Below, in pieces: positions 15,694 through 22,504 of a DNA stretch of 22,504 nucleotides (position 1 is the stretch's first letter; each line of letters begins with the position of its first letter). The stretch comes from Bacillota bacterium (lineage in GTDB: Bacteria; Bacillota; Clostridia; Christensenellales; CAG-138). Made by a program: the position numbers and the translations under genes. Under the pieces are notes generated by a model. The model did not search any database. It was given only the letters and a program-made list of their open reading frames with translations, and was not told the DNA's origin. Where the stretch lies: positions 1 to 22,504 of the forward strand of contig JAEZLG010000132.1 in the NCBI GenBank assembly GCA_023435855.1. Direction: 5' to 3'.

Positions 15694-16428
15694 CTATGGG
15701 GAAAGGCCCTCCCCTTCCGCATAGAACAAAAACGGCCTTCGCGCGTAGCGGAATACCCCGCCTGCGGGGGTAGCCACAACGCCGTCGAATTTTGAGGAGC
15801 TATGTACAAAAACGGGCTGCCCGTTTTCATCATACCCGATGCAGATACCCACATGGTTGTCGCTTTTCTCGGGATACCTGTTTTCAAATGCAAGGTCGCC
15901 CGGGCGAAGCTCCTCCCATGCGATATCGTAGCTTCGCTGCCACTGTGCCCATGTGCCTAACCCTACGAGCGCCTCGGCTTCGTCCGGGCTATAACCAAGC
16001 TGGATAAAACTCCATAATACAAATCCGGAGCAGTCAAGCCCGAACGGGCGCATGGTGCCTGTTGTACGGCTTCCGCTGCTTTTCACTTCCTTCAAAACGC
16101 CCCATTCGGGGTCAGCACCGTTTAGTAGGCTTTTGCCGCCCCAGAAATAATGCACTTCACCGATGAGCGATACGGCTGCGTCCACAAGCGCTTTGCGTCC
16201 TTCGTCCTCAGGCGGATCCACACTAAGCGCATATTCTATCTCCTCGCGCATAAGAGGTTCATATTTGCCGCGCACTGCATTTTCCTCTTCTTTGGTGGAG
16301 GATGTAACAAGCGCAATAAGTGTAAGCGCTGCGGTTACCGCAGCCAAGACAGGTAAAATATACCCTTTATGGAACTTTAAAGGGGTGCTTTTTCTTTTCG
16401 AGCGCTTCCTTATAACGATAAACTTCAT
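15694..16428 (-). CDS. Membrane-anchored NlpC/P60 (C40) peptidoglycan hydrolase
   Basis: A 244-residue protein. The N terminus is strongly basic (KRSKRKST) and is followed by one membrane segment at about 23-43 (ILPVLAAVTAALTLIALV), with no signal-peptidase site seen. It is therefore probably anchored with the enzyme outside. A short linker leads to the NlpC/P60 domain at about 80-235: catalytic Cys133 in GLDCSGFVLWSF, His192 in DNHVGICIGYD and third polar residue His209 in VFVHSSSKF. Such enzymes cut D-Glu-diaminopimelate bonds in wall peptides. An insert of about 30 residues between the first strand (GEVHYFWGG) and the catalytic Cys is longer than usual. No clear ribosome site precedes the ATG at 16428, so the start is less sure. 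The stop is TAG. It is transcribed convergently with the nag operon and divergently from the TlpA operon. Confidence 0.88.
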   Translation of the reverse strand: MKFIVIRKRSKRKSTPLKFHKGYILPVLAAVTAALTLIALVTSSTKEEENAVRGKYEPLMREEIEYALSVDPPEDEGRKALVDAAVSLIGEVHYFWGGKSLLNGADPEWGVLKEVKSSGSRTTGTMRPFGLDCSGFVLWSFIQLGYSPDEAEALVGLGTWAQWQRSYDIAWEELRPGDLAFENRYPEKSDNHVGICIGYDENGQPVFVHSSSKFDGVVATPAGGVFRYARRPFLFYAEGEGLSP

Positions 16429-16471
16429 GTAGTTTGACCAACCATAGAGGCATTCGTTTTTACTAGGGTAT

Positions 16472-16499
16472 TTGCTCGCCCACGGAAATATGTTATACG
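16472..16499 (+). promoter_or_regulatory. Putative promoter of the TlpA-polyferredoxin operon
   Basis: TTGCTC (16472-16477) and TATACG (16494-16499) are separated by 16 bases, with a TGT extension before the -10. GGAAATATG occurs on both sides of the -10 region. It lies about 105 bases ahead of the TlpA start. Confidence 0.4.
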
Positions 16500-16605
16500 G
16501 AAATATGGTTTAGGTGACCTTATCACAATCGACAGCCTTGAGAAAACAGCCAATATGTGGTTTAATCAGATATTCCTATTTTTAAGAATTCCGGAGGAGG
16601 TAAGC

Positions 16606-17250
16606 ATGAACCCAAACCCCCGTTTTATAAAGTATACCGCATTTGCGATATCACTCATTCTCGTGTCCGCCATGCTTTTTAGCTGCGCACCAAAACAGCA
16701 AAACGCAACCCCTGCGCCGCAAAGTGAAGCCCCGGCGACGGAGAGCCAAACCCCTACTAAGCCTACTGAAGTGCCCACATTAACGCCGGATACAACGGTA
16801 TCTTTACAAGTCATACCTGAGTTTTCGAGCATCGACCTTGAAGGCAATGCGGCAGACTCTACGGTTTTTCAAAACGCGGATTTTACGTTTGTTAACATAT
16901 GGGGTACGTTTTGCGGCCCGTGCATAAACGAAATGCCGGATCTTGGCGAGCTAAGCGAAGAGTATGCGGATAAAGGCGTCCAGTTTATCGGCATCGTATC
17001 CGATGCCACGGCCGACACACCCGACGAAATAGAGCTTGCTAAAGAAATACGCGACTATACCGGTGCAGACTATCTGCACATACTCGTATCGGAGTCCGTT
17101 TACACTGCCATGCTTACAAAAGTCAGCGCTATCCCTACAAGCTTTATCGTAAACAGCAAAGGCGAAATCGTAAGCGATACCCTAATCGGTTCCCGCCCCA
17201 AGGGAGATTGGAAAACATTCATCGACGACACAATTAAAGCACAGGGCTGA
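16606..17250 (+). CDS. TlpA-like thioredoxin-fold lipoprotein
   Basis: A 214-residue lipoprotein. The signal peptide ends in the lipobox LFSC, with lipidated Cys27. A flexible Pro/Thr/Ala-rich linker runs to about residue 62. A TlpA/ResA-like thioredoxin domain follows: FVNIWGTFCGPCINEMPDL with the redox motif C103-G-P-C106, and the conserved cis-proline Pro177 in VSAIPTSFIV. It should act on the outer face of the membrane as a disulfide reductase or oxidase. ATG 16606 follows GGAGGAGG at good spacing and gives a proper signal peptide; a frame start at 16555 would not. It is the first gene of a three-gene set, 2 bases from the CxxC mini-protein. The redox partner is probably the polyferredoxin protein encoded downstream. 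Confidence 0.93.
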   Translation: MNPNPRFIKYTAFAISLILVSAMLFSCAPKQQNATPAPQSEAPATESQTPTKPTEVPTLTPDTTVSLQVIPEFSSIDLEGNAADSTVFQNADFTFVNIWGTFCGPCINEMPDLGELSEEYADKGVQFIGIVSDATADTPDEIELAKEIRDYTGADYLHILVSESVYTAMLTKVSAIPTSFIVNSKGEIVSDTLIGSRPKGDWKTFIDDTIKAQG

Positions 17251-17252
17251 GT

Positions 17253-17447
17253 ATGAAAAACACAAAGCAACCGAAAAACGCCGATCAACGTAGTTCGATA
17301 ATAAACAGCAAGAGTCGGTTCTTGCTGTTTTCCGCTGCGTTTGCGCTCGGTACTGCGTTTCTTTTATTTGGTATATACCGCGGCGAGGTTGCCGTTGTCT
17401 TAAAGAAAGCCATTTCTATTTGTCTGGAGTGCATCGGCATTGGCTAA
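17253..17447 (+). CDS. CD1871A-family CxxC mini-protein, membrane
   Basis: A 64-residue protein with a basic N terminus (KNTKQPKNADQRSS), one membrane segment at about 22-41, and the conserved ending RGEVAVVLKKAISICLECIG, where C57-L-E-C60 is the CxxC motif. The ending is what I remember for the CD1871A family, which occurs in clostridia next to TlpA-like and 4Fe-4S membrane proteins. The role is not established; electron transfer or cluster handling between its two neighbours is inferred. The ATG is 2 bases after the TlpA stop with only a weak ribosome site, so translation is likely coupled. The last codons overlap the next gene's TTG start at 17440. Confidence 0.85.
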   Translation: MKNTKQPKNADQRSSIINSKSRFLLFSAAFALGTAFLLFGIYRGEVAVVLKKAISICLECIGIG

Positions 17448-18318
17448 GATGATAAATTCAGGCTCCGCGCGCACATGGACGCAAGCCGTATGGACTTTGT
17501 TGACCAACAGCTATGCGTATGGCTTTGTGAACGGTGTCATCTACGACGGCAAATTAAAATCTGTATGCGTACCGGGCTTAAACTGTTATTCCTGCCCGGG
17601 CGCATGGGGTTCCTGCCCGCTTGGTTCCATTCAGGCAGTCATCGGGGCAAGACAATTTAATTTTCCGTTTTATGTGTTTGGTTTTCTTCTTATCGTGGGT
17701 TCGGTATTAGGGCGCTTCGTATGCGGCTTCTTATGCCCGTTCGGTTTTGTACAGGACCTAATCTACAAGATACCTTTTTTTAAGAAACTTCGTAAGCTGC
17801 CTGCGGAAAAGCTCCTTCGAAAGCTCAAATATGTGTTGCTCCTGCTTTTCGTTTTGCTTTTGCCCGCGCTCGTTCTGGACCCGTTCGGACAGGGTGCACC
17901 TTGGTTTTGTAAATGGATATGTCCCTCAGGAACGCTGTTTGGCGGCATACCGCTCGTAGCGCTCAATGATGGGCTTAAGAATGCGGCGGGTTGGCTGTTT
18001 GCATGGAAGGTATTTTTACTTACCGCAATATTACTGCTTTCCCTTGCCGTTTACCGTCCGTTCTGCCGCTATCTATGTCCGCTTGGTGCTTTATACGGCT
18101 TTTTAAACCCGATTTCAATACACCGCATCCGTGTGAGGCAGGATACATGCACCTCCTGTAAGGTCTGTCAAAAAGCGTGTAAGCTCGATATCCCCATATA
18201 CGAAAACCCTTCCTCCATGGAATGTATACGCTGCGGCGATTGCGTACGTGCATGCCCGCATAAGGCACTGCACATGGGATTTTGCACAAAAAAAGAAGAT
18301 AGGGAACACGCTTTATAG
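17440..18318 (+). CDS. Membrane 4Fe-4S polyferredoxin (NapH/YccM-like)
   Basis: A 292-residue membrane protein with about five hydrophobic segments and many cysteines. C43, C49, C52 and C59 are in VCVPGLNCYSCPGAWGSCP. The paired membrane motifs are C95xxxC99P, C157xxxC161P and C209xxxC213P. Two classic ferredoxin clusters lie near the C terminus: C237xxC240xxC243xxxC247 and C262xxC265xxC268xxxC272P. NapH/YccM/RnfC-adjacent proteins of this type pass electrons between the cytosol and the outer face. The start is TTG 17440, overlapping the mini-protein by 8 bases with GGAGTG (17426-17431) ahead; ATG 17449 is possible but poorly placed. It probably feeds electrons to the TlpA-like lipoprotein; the specific acceptor is unknown. 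The stop is TAG, with no obvious terminator after it. Confidence 0.92.
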   Translation: MAKMINSGSARTWTQAVWTLLTNSYAYGFVNGVIYDGKLKSVCVPGLNCYSCPGAWGSCPLGSIQAVIGARQFNFPFYVFGFLLIVGSVLGRFVCGFLCPFGFVQDLIYKIPFFKKLRKLPAEKLLRKLKYVLLLLFVLLLPALVLDPFGQGAPWFCKWICPSGTLFGGIPLVALNDGLKNAAGWLFAWKVFLLTAILLLSLAVYRPFCRYLCPLGALYGFLNPISIHRIRVRQDTCTSCKVCQKACKLDIPIYENPSSMECIRCGDCVRACPHKALHMGFCTKKEDREHAL

Positions 18319-18368
18319 GCACTTTTTAACGGTTTTGGTTCCTTTTCTCTGCTATGTGAAGGATTATC

Positions 18369-18398
18369 TTGTATAAATTTACCCGCATATGCTATAAT
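18369..18398 (+). promoter_or_regulatory. Putative promoter of the CNNM/CorC gene
   Basis: TTGTAT (18369-18374) and a perfect TATAAT (18393-18398) are separated by 18 bases. A TGC extension immediately precedes the -10 box. It lies 34 bases ahead of the TTG start. Confidence 0.65.
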
Positions 18399-18432
18399 GT
18401 CTGCATTATAAGCTTTTAGAGGGGGAATTCTT

Positions 18433-19836
18433 TTGTCACCGGACCCATCAGGGCCTAGTATATTTTCGCAGCTTATGCTGCAGGTCCTGTTGATTTTCGT
18501 CAATGCCTTCTTCGCCGCGACTGAGATCGCGGTCATTTCCTTAAATGACAACAGGCTTCGCCGGCAGGCGGAGAGCGGAGATAAAACAGCCGTCGCTCTA
18601 CTCAAAATCGCACAAGAGCCAAACTCGTTTCTATCTACCATACAAATCGGGATAACCTTGGCGGGATATATCGGCGCTGCATTTGCTGCGGAAAACTTTT
18701 CCGACAGGCTTACTGAGTTTGCCATGAACTCTTTTAATTTTGCGCAAACTGCACGCACCACGGTAAACAGTATCTCGGTATTGCTCATCACCATCGTTCT
18801 GTCGTTCTTCACGTTGGCGTTTGGAGAGCTCATCCCCAAGCGCATTGCCATGCAAAAGCCCGAGCCCGTGGCCCGTTTTTCGTGCGGCATGATCAAGGGC
18901 ATTGCATTCGTGATGCGGCCGGTGATATGGCTCTTGAGTAAAATCACCAACGGTGTGCTCCATATTTTGGGCATCGACCCCAACTCCGACCCCGAGGAGG
19001 TCTCCGAAGAAGAGATTCTCTACATGGTCGATGTGGGCGAGGAAAAGGGAGCCATTGAAGCAAGCGAAAAAGAGATGATCGCCAACATCTTCGAGTTTAA
19101 CAACACCACCGCTGCGGACGTTATGGTGCACCGCACGGACGCCCAGTTCCTCTGGGCGGAGGATAATGAGGAGACAATTCTTGAGGTCATCCGCGAAAGC
19201 GGTTTTTCGCGCTTCCCTGTGTGCGGCGAGGATACCGACGATGTATTGGGCATCCTCATTACGCGCGACTTTTTATTAAACCTCAACTCACCCAATAAAA
19301 AGCCCATTACGGACCTTCTTCGCGTGCCGTATTTTGTGCCCGAAAGCGTACGCGCGGATGTGCTGTTCCGCAACATGCAAAGCAACAAAACGCACATGGC
19401 CGTAGTTGTGGACGAGCATGGAGGCACAAGCGGCATTATTACGATGGAAGATCTCTTGGAGGAGATTGTAGGCAGCATTTACGACGAATCCGACAAGCAG
19501 GACGAGCGTGAAATTACACCGCTCGGTGACAACCGTTACCGCATCGCAGGAAGCGCCACGCTTTCGGATATTGCCGATGAACTCGGTGTAGTACTCCCCG
19601 AGAACGATGAGTTTGACACGCTTAACGGGCTTATCATCGATATGCTCTCCTACATCCCCGACGATGGAACCTGTCCTACCCTCACAGCGGATAACCTTAA
19701 CATACAGGTAGAACAGGTGCAGGACAGACGCATAGAGTGGGCAATTGTATCCGTGGTAAAGCCTGCGCTTGCGTTATTAGAAGCATCGGACGATGATAAG
19801 GAGAAAGAGAAAAAGGACCAAAGGGATCGTGCATAA
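18433..19836 (+). CDS. CNNM/CorC-type membrane protein (hemolysin-C family)
   Basis: A 467-residue protein with the standard layout. An N-terminal CNNM (DUF21) membrane domain covers about 10-190 (LLIFVNAFFAATEIAVISLN, NSFLSTIQIGITLAGYIGAA, FGELIPKRIAMQ). A tandem CBS pair follows at about 205-335 (TAADVMVHRTDAQF; DVLGILITRDF; KTHMAVVVDEHGGTSGIITM; EDLLEEIVG). A C-terminal CorC_HlyC domain lies at about 350-435 (DNRYRIAGSATLSDIADELG, DTLNGLIIDML). The tail is charged (DDDKEKEKKDQRDRA). Family members are linked to Mg2+ or Co2+ efflux and resistance; hemolysin is a historic name. The start is TTG 18433 behind AGAGGGGGA. It is a single gene with its own promoter and a strong terminator. Confidence 0.94.
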   Translation: MSPDPSGPSIFSQLMLQVLLIFVNAFFAATEIAVISLNDNRLRRQAESGDKTAVALLKIAQEPNSFLSTIQIGITLAGYIGAAFAAENFSDRLTEFAMNSFNFAQTARTTVNSISVLLITIVLSFFTLAFGELIPKRIAMQKPEPVARFSCGMIKGIAFVMRPVIWLLSKITNGVLHILGIDPNSDPEEVSEEEILYMVDVGEEKGAIEASEKEMIANIFEFNNTTAADVMVHRTDAQFLWAEDNEETILEVIRESGFSRFPVCGEDTDDVLGILITRDFLLNLNSPNKKPITDLLRVPYFVPESVRADVLFRNMQSNKTHMAVVVDEHGGTSGIITMEDLLEEIVGSIYDESDKQDEREITPLGDNRYRIAGSATLSDIADELGVVLPENDEFDTLNGLIIDMLSYIPDDGTCPTLTADNLNIQVEQVQDRRIEWAIVSVVKPALALLEASDDDKEKEKKDQRDRA

Positions 19837-19847
19837 TTGCAGTATCC

Positions 19848-19880
19848 ATACGGGCTGCCAAAAGGCAGCCCGTATTTTTT
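19848..19880 (+). terminator. Strong intrinsic terminator of the CNNM/CorC gene
   Basis: ATACGGGCTGCC (19848-19859) pairs perfectly with GGCAGCCCGTAT (19864-19875) around AAAA and is followed by TTTTT. Confidence 0.92.
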
Positions 19881-20060
19881 ATGCCCGCACTACCAGATTT
19901 TGCTTTATTTTAAGGCCCGCTGCTTCAGCGTTTTCCATAATACAGGGGGGGTGTTAGCCGTAAATCCCCACAATTCTACAGATAACAACCGGTATGTTTA
20001 CCCGTTCTGAATCGAGTAAAATCCCCCTACCATTGTATTTATCAATTTAATTTGTTCATT

Positions 20061-20113
20061 ACATAAGTTTAACTTATGTTTAAAATATATTACTGAAACA
20101 AACATGTTTGTTT
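20061..20113. promoter_or_regulatory. Two perfect palindromes upstream of hppA (candidate operators)
   Basis: ACATAAGTTTAACTTATGT (20061-20079) is a perfect inverted repeat with 9-base arms around one T. AAACAAACATGTTTGTTT (20096-20113) is a perfect 18-base palindrome with no spacer. Their dyad centres are about 34.5 bases, a little over three helical turns, apart. They sit in an AT-rich gene-free stretch (19881-20299), about 190-240 bases before hppA. That stretch also holds the direct repeat AAGTAATTTGT (20189-20199 and 20268-20278) but no convincing promoter. Transcription-factor binding is inferred from symmetry only. Confidence 0.45.
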
Positions 20114-20299
20114 TTTACACATCGTTTCGTTAAAAAATATGCCGAATCGCGCCGCATACGCTTTTCTTGGTTTGATACGTAGGTAACAAAGTAATTTGTG
20201 ATTAAAAACTTTCAGCTTGTTCTCATTTCCGCCATATTGTATTTTTAGGGCATTTGCTTTACACTAGAAGTAATTTGTTTCTGATGGGAGTGAACCGAA

Positions 20300-22420
20300 A
20301 TGTTTCAAGATCCAAACTCAATCTATTACATTTTCGCAATCATCATCGCGTTGCTCTCGTTTGCGTTTGCCGCTTATCTTTACGCTAACGTAAAGAAATA
20401 CCCGACAACCAACGAGCGAATCGCCTATGTCGGCAAACTGATTCAACAGGGTGCTCGGGCGTTCATGAAGAAGGAATACAGGGTGCTTCGCAACTTCTGT
20501 GGCGTAGCAGCCATCCTCATTCTCGTATTCCTGCCTTCTCCGATCTGGCAAAGGACAAGCTTCCAGGAGCTTGCCACAGAAAACCTCGCAATGGCCATTG
20601 CCTACATCTTCGGTGCAGTCCTTTCCGGCGCAGCGGGCAAGATCGGCATCAAGGTTGCGACCATCGCCAATATGAAGGCTGCCGAAGCTGCCAAGAAGGG
20701 CATTAAGCCCGCGTTCATGGTGGGTTTCCGCGGCGGCGCGGTCATGGGTATGGCCGTAGTCGGCTCGAGCCTTCTCGGCGTAGCGCTCGTTTTCTGGCTC
20801 AGCGGCAACGCCTCGGGTCTTTTGGGCTTCAGCTTCGGTGCAAGCTCCCTGGCTCTTTTTGCTAAGGCCGGCGGCGGTATCTTCACGAAGACTGCCGACG
20901 TCAGCGCAGACCTCGTCGGTAAGGTCGAGCTGGGCATTCCCGAAGACGACCCGCGCAACCCCGCCGTTATCGCCGATAACGTTGGCGACAACGTTGGCGA
21001 CGTGGCCGGTATGGGTGCTGACCTATTTGACTCCAACGTAGCATCCTTCACCGCTGCGCTCGTTATGGCGACCACCCTTGCGCAGGCCAAGGTGAGCGAG
21101 ACAATCGTTTTCGTCTATGCTGCGCTCGGCCTACTTGCTTCTATCATTGGCGTTGCCACTGCCCGCATCGGCAAACATGGCAACCCCACCCGCGCTCTTA
21201 ACTCCTCCACCTATGTAACGACCGCCATTTTCGCCGTCTTGACGGCACTTGCTACACTCATCCTCAAGTTCGACCTGCCTGAAAACGGCGAATGGCGTAT
21301 CTGGGGTGCAAGCGTAGCAGGTCTTGTGATCGGCGTTATCATCGGTATCACGACCGATTACTTTACAGACGATTCCCGCAAGCCGGTACATATGGTAGCG
21401 AAGGCCTCCAAATCCGGACCTGCGTTCACCATCCTCTCCGGTATGTCGTACGGCTTCATCTCCACGCTGCCCGCCATGGTCGGTATCGCCTGCTCCGCGC
21501 TTATCGCGTTTAAGCTTTGCGCACCCATCGGTGAAGGCTACGCCATGTACGGCATTGCCATGGCAGCAGTCGGCATGCTCTCCATCGTTGGCATGATCAT
21601 CTCCAACGACGCATACGGCCCCATTGTTGACAATGCGCGCGGCCTTGCAGAAATGGGCGATCTTGGCGACGAAGTGCTTGAGATTACCGACGAGCTCGAC
21701 AGCGCAGGCAACACCGTAAAGGCTGTTACCAAGGGCTTCGCTATCGCAGCAGCCGGCCTTACCGTTATCTCGCTCCTCGGCGCATTCATGAGCGAAGTTA
21801 ACGAAGCCATTGAAAAGGGCGGTTTCGCCATTGAAAAGCTCACGGGCTTTGACATTATGAACCCGACCGTATTCTTCGGCATTTTAATCGGTGCGGCCAT
21901 CCCCGCCGTATTCTCCGCCATGCTTATGATGGGCGTTGACCGCAACGCACAGCGCATGGTTGCCGAGATCCACCGTCAGTTTAAAGAGATTGTCGGCCTC
22001 AAGGAAGGCAAGAAGGGCGTTGAGCCCGAGTACGAAAAGTGCATCGAGATCGCAACCGATGGCGCTCTTAAAGAGCTCATTCCCGCCGGTCTCGTCGCTA
22101 TCGTCGCCACCTTGGTTGTCGGCTTCATCGGCGGCGTGCAAGCCATCGGCGGCTTCCTCCTCGGCAACATCGTAAGCGGTCTTCTTCTGGCTATGTTCAT
22201 GTCCAACTCCGGTGGCCTCTGGGATAACGCCAAGAAGTACGTTGAGTCCGGCCATGAAGGTGGAAAAGGCTCCGATACCCACAAAGCTGCCGTCGTGGGC
22301 GACACCGTGGGCGACCCGTTCAAGGATACCGCAGGCCCGTCCATCAACACGCAGATCACCGTTGTGTCGCTGGTCTCCTCGCTGATGGCAACATTGTTCC
22401 TTTCGATCAGCATTTTCTAA
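20300..22420 (+). CDS. hppA: Membrane-bound proton-translocating pyrophosphatase, K+-independent type
   Basis: A 706-residue membrane protein of usual length with about 16 membrane segments. It hydrolyses pyrophosphate and pumps ions out of the cytosol. The pyrophosphate site is intact: KTADVSADLVGKVELGIPED, then DDPRNPAVIADNVGDNVGDV and GMGADLFDS. The C-terminal acidic set is GDTVGDPFKDTAGPSIN. The cation-class site reads G470-N-T-V-K474-A-V-T477. Lys at this place with Thr three residues on marks the K+-independent H+-pumping class; K+-dependent enzymes have Ala there. ATG 20300 follows GGGAG. Codons are strongly C-ending, as in pckA, suggesting high expression. It is a single gene with a long upstream region and its own terminator. 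Confidence 0.95.
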   Translation: MFQDPNSIYYIFAIIIALLSFAFAAYLYANVKKYPTTNERIAYVGKLIQQGARAFMKKEYRVLRNFCGVAAILILVFLPSPIWQRTSFQELATENLAMAIAYIFGAVLSGAAGKIGIKVATIANMKAAEAAKKGIKPAFMVGFRGGAVMGMAVVGSSLLGVALVFWLSGNASGLLGFSFGASSLALFAKAGGGIFTKTADVSADLVGKVELGIPEDDPRNPAVIADNVGDNVGDVAGMGADLFDSNVASFTAALVMATTLAQAKVSETIVFVYAALGLLASIIGVATARIGKHGNPTRALNSSTYVTTAIFAVLTALATLILKFDLPENGEWRIWGASVAGLVIGVIIGITTDYFTDDSRKPVHMVAKASKSGPAFTILSGMSYGFISTLPAMVGIACSALIAFKLCAPIGEGYAMYGIAMAAVGMLSIVGMIISNDAYGPIVDNARGLAEMGDLGDEVLEITDELDSAGNTVKAVTKGFAIAAAGLTVISLLGAFMSEVNEAIEKGGFAIEKLTGFDIMNPTVFFGILIGAAIPAVFSAMLMMGVDRNAQRMVAEIHRQFKEIVGLKEGKKGVEPEYEKCIEIATDGALKELIPAGLVAIVATLVVGFIGGVQAIGGFLLGNIVSGLLLAMFMSNSGGLWDNAKKYVESGHEGGKGSDTHKAAVVGDTVGDPFKDTAGPSINTQITVVSLVSSLMATLFLSISIF

Positions 22421-22433
22421 GCAATACACACCT

Positions 22434-22467
22434 ATCGCCCGTACGAGATTTCGTACGGGCGATTTTT
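22434..22467 (+). terminator. Strong intrinsic terminator of hppA
   Basis: ATCGCCCGTACGA (22434-22446) pairs with TCGTACGGGCGAT (22451-22463) around GATT, followed by TTTT, 14 bases after the stop. Confidence 0.92.
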
Positions 22468-22504
22468 ATTGCAATTCACCGAATATTGTATAGTGCTTTC
22501 CCTA

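Noticed and set aside
19900..20040. A riboswitch in the G-rich/C-rich stretch before hppA
   Set aside because: A G-run near 19945 and C-runs near 20024 could pair, but no known riboswitch core, including the fluoride motif, is recognisable.
1..22504. Genome-wide recoding of TGA or TAG
   Set aside because: Many intact genes in the window end with TGA or TAG at their normal C terminus, so both codons act as stops.

Overview
The window looks like a chromosomal segment of an anaerobic Bacillota, probably class Clostridia. The grounds are gene content and signals: an ATP-type PEP carboxykinase, a KtrAB potassium system, a membrane pyrophosphatase, a CD1871A-type CxxC mini-protein, strong AGGAGG-type ribosome sites and several TTG starts. 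No lower rank can be fixed by eye. I see no phage, plasmid, transposase, CRISPR array, rRNA or tRNA. The region is mostly housekeeping.

Layout. 1-910: the end of a nitroreductase gene with an in-frame TGA, then a 53-codon small gene. 911-2615: pckA with a strong terminator and a repeat-like hairpin. 2713-3489: a GNAT acetyltransferase. 3766-7592: a cation-homeostasis run of ktrB, ktrA, an ArsB/NhaD-type ion transporter and an unknown 160-residue protein. 7593-8045: a non-coding stretch packed with hairpins. 8046-11857: a DegV lipid-binding protein and a large chemoreceptor. 12097-15324: an amino-sugar operon of ROK sugar kinase (interrupted by an in-frame TAG), nagA and nagB. It ends at a terminator shared with a convergent, membrane-anchored NlpC/P60 hydrolase (15694-16428, minus strand). 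16606-18318: a tightly packed redox operon of TlpA-like lipoprotein, CxxC mini-protein and membrane polyferredoxin. 18433-19836: a CNNM/CorC-type membrane protein. 20300-22420: hppA, a membrane pyrophosphatase carrying the K+-independent signature.

How the genes fit together. NagA and NagB turn N-acetylglucosamine-6-phosphate into fructose-6-phosphate, and the ROK kinase would make the phosphorylated substrate if it is functional. PckA links PEP and oxaloacetate. HppA recovers energy from pyrophosphate as an ion gradient, which KtrAB and the ArsB/NhaD-type carrier could use or balance. The TlpA/CxxC/polyferredoxin set would move electrons across the membrane to thiol or metal targets outside.

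The most notable points are two otherwise well-conserved genes broken by single in-frame stops (TGA and TAG), although both codons are used as ordinary stops elsewhere in the window; an intergenic cluster of hairpins with GNA-type three-base loops; two perfect palindromes upstream of hppA; and a chemoreceptor with an unusually long cytoplasmic N-terminal extension. I found no clear evidence of a wholly new multi-gene system.
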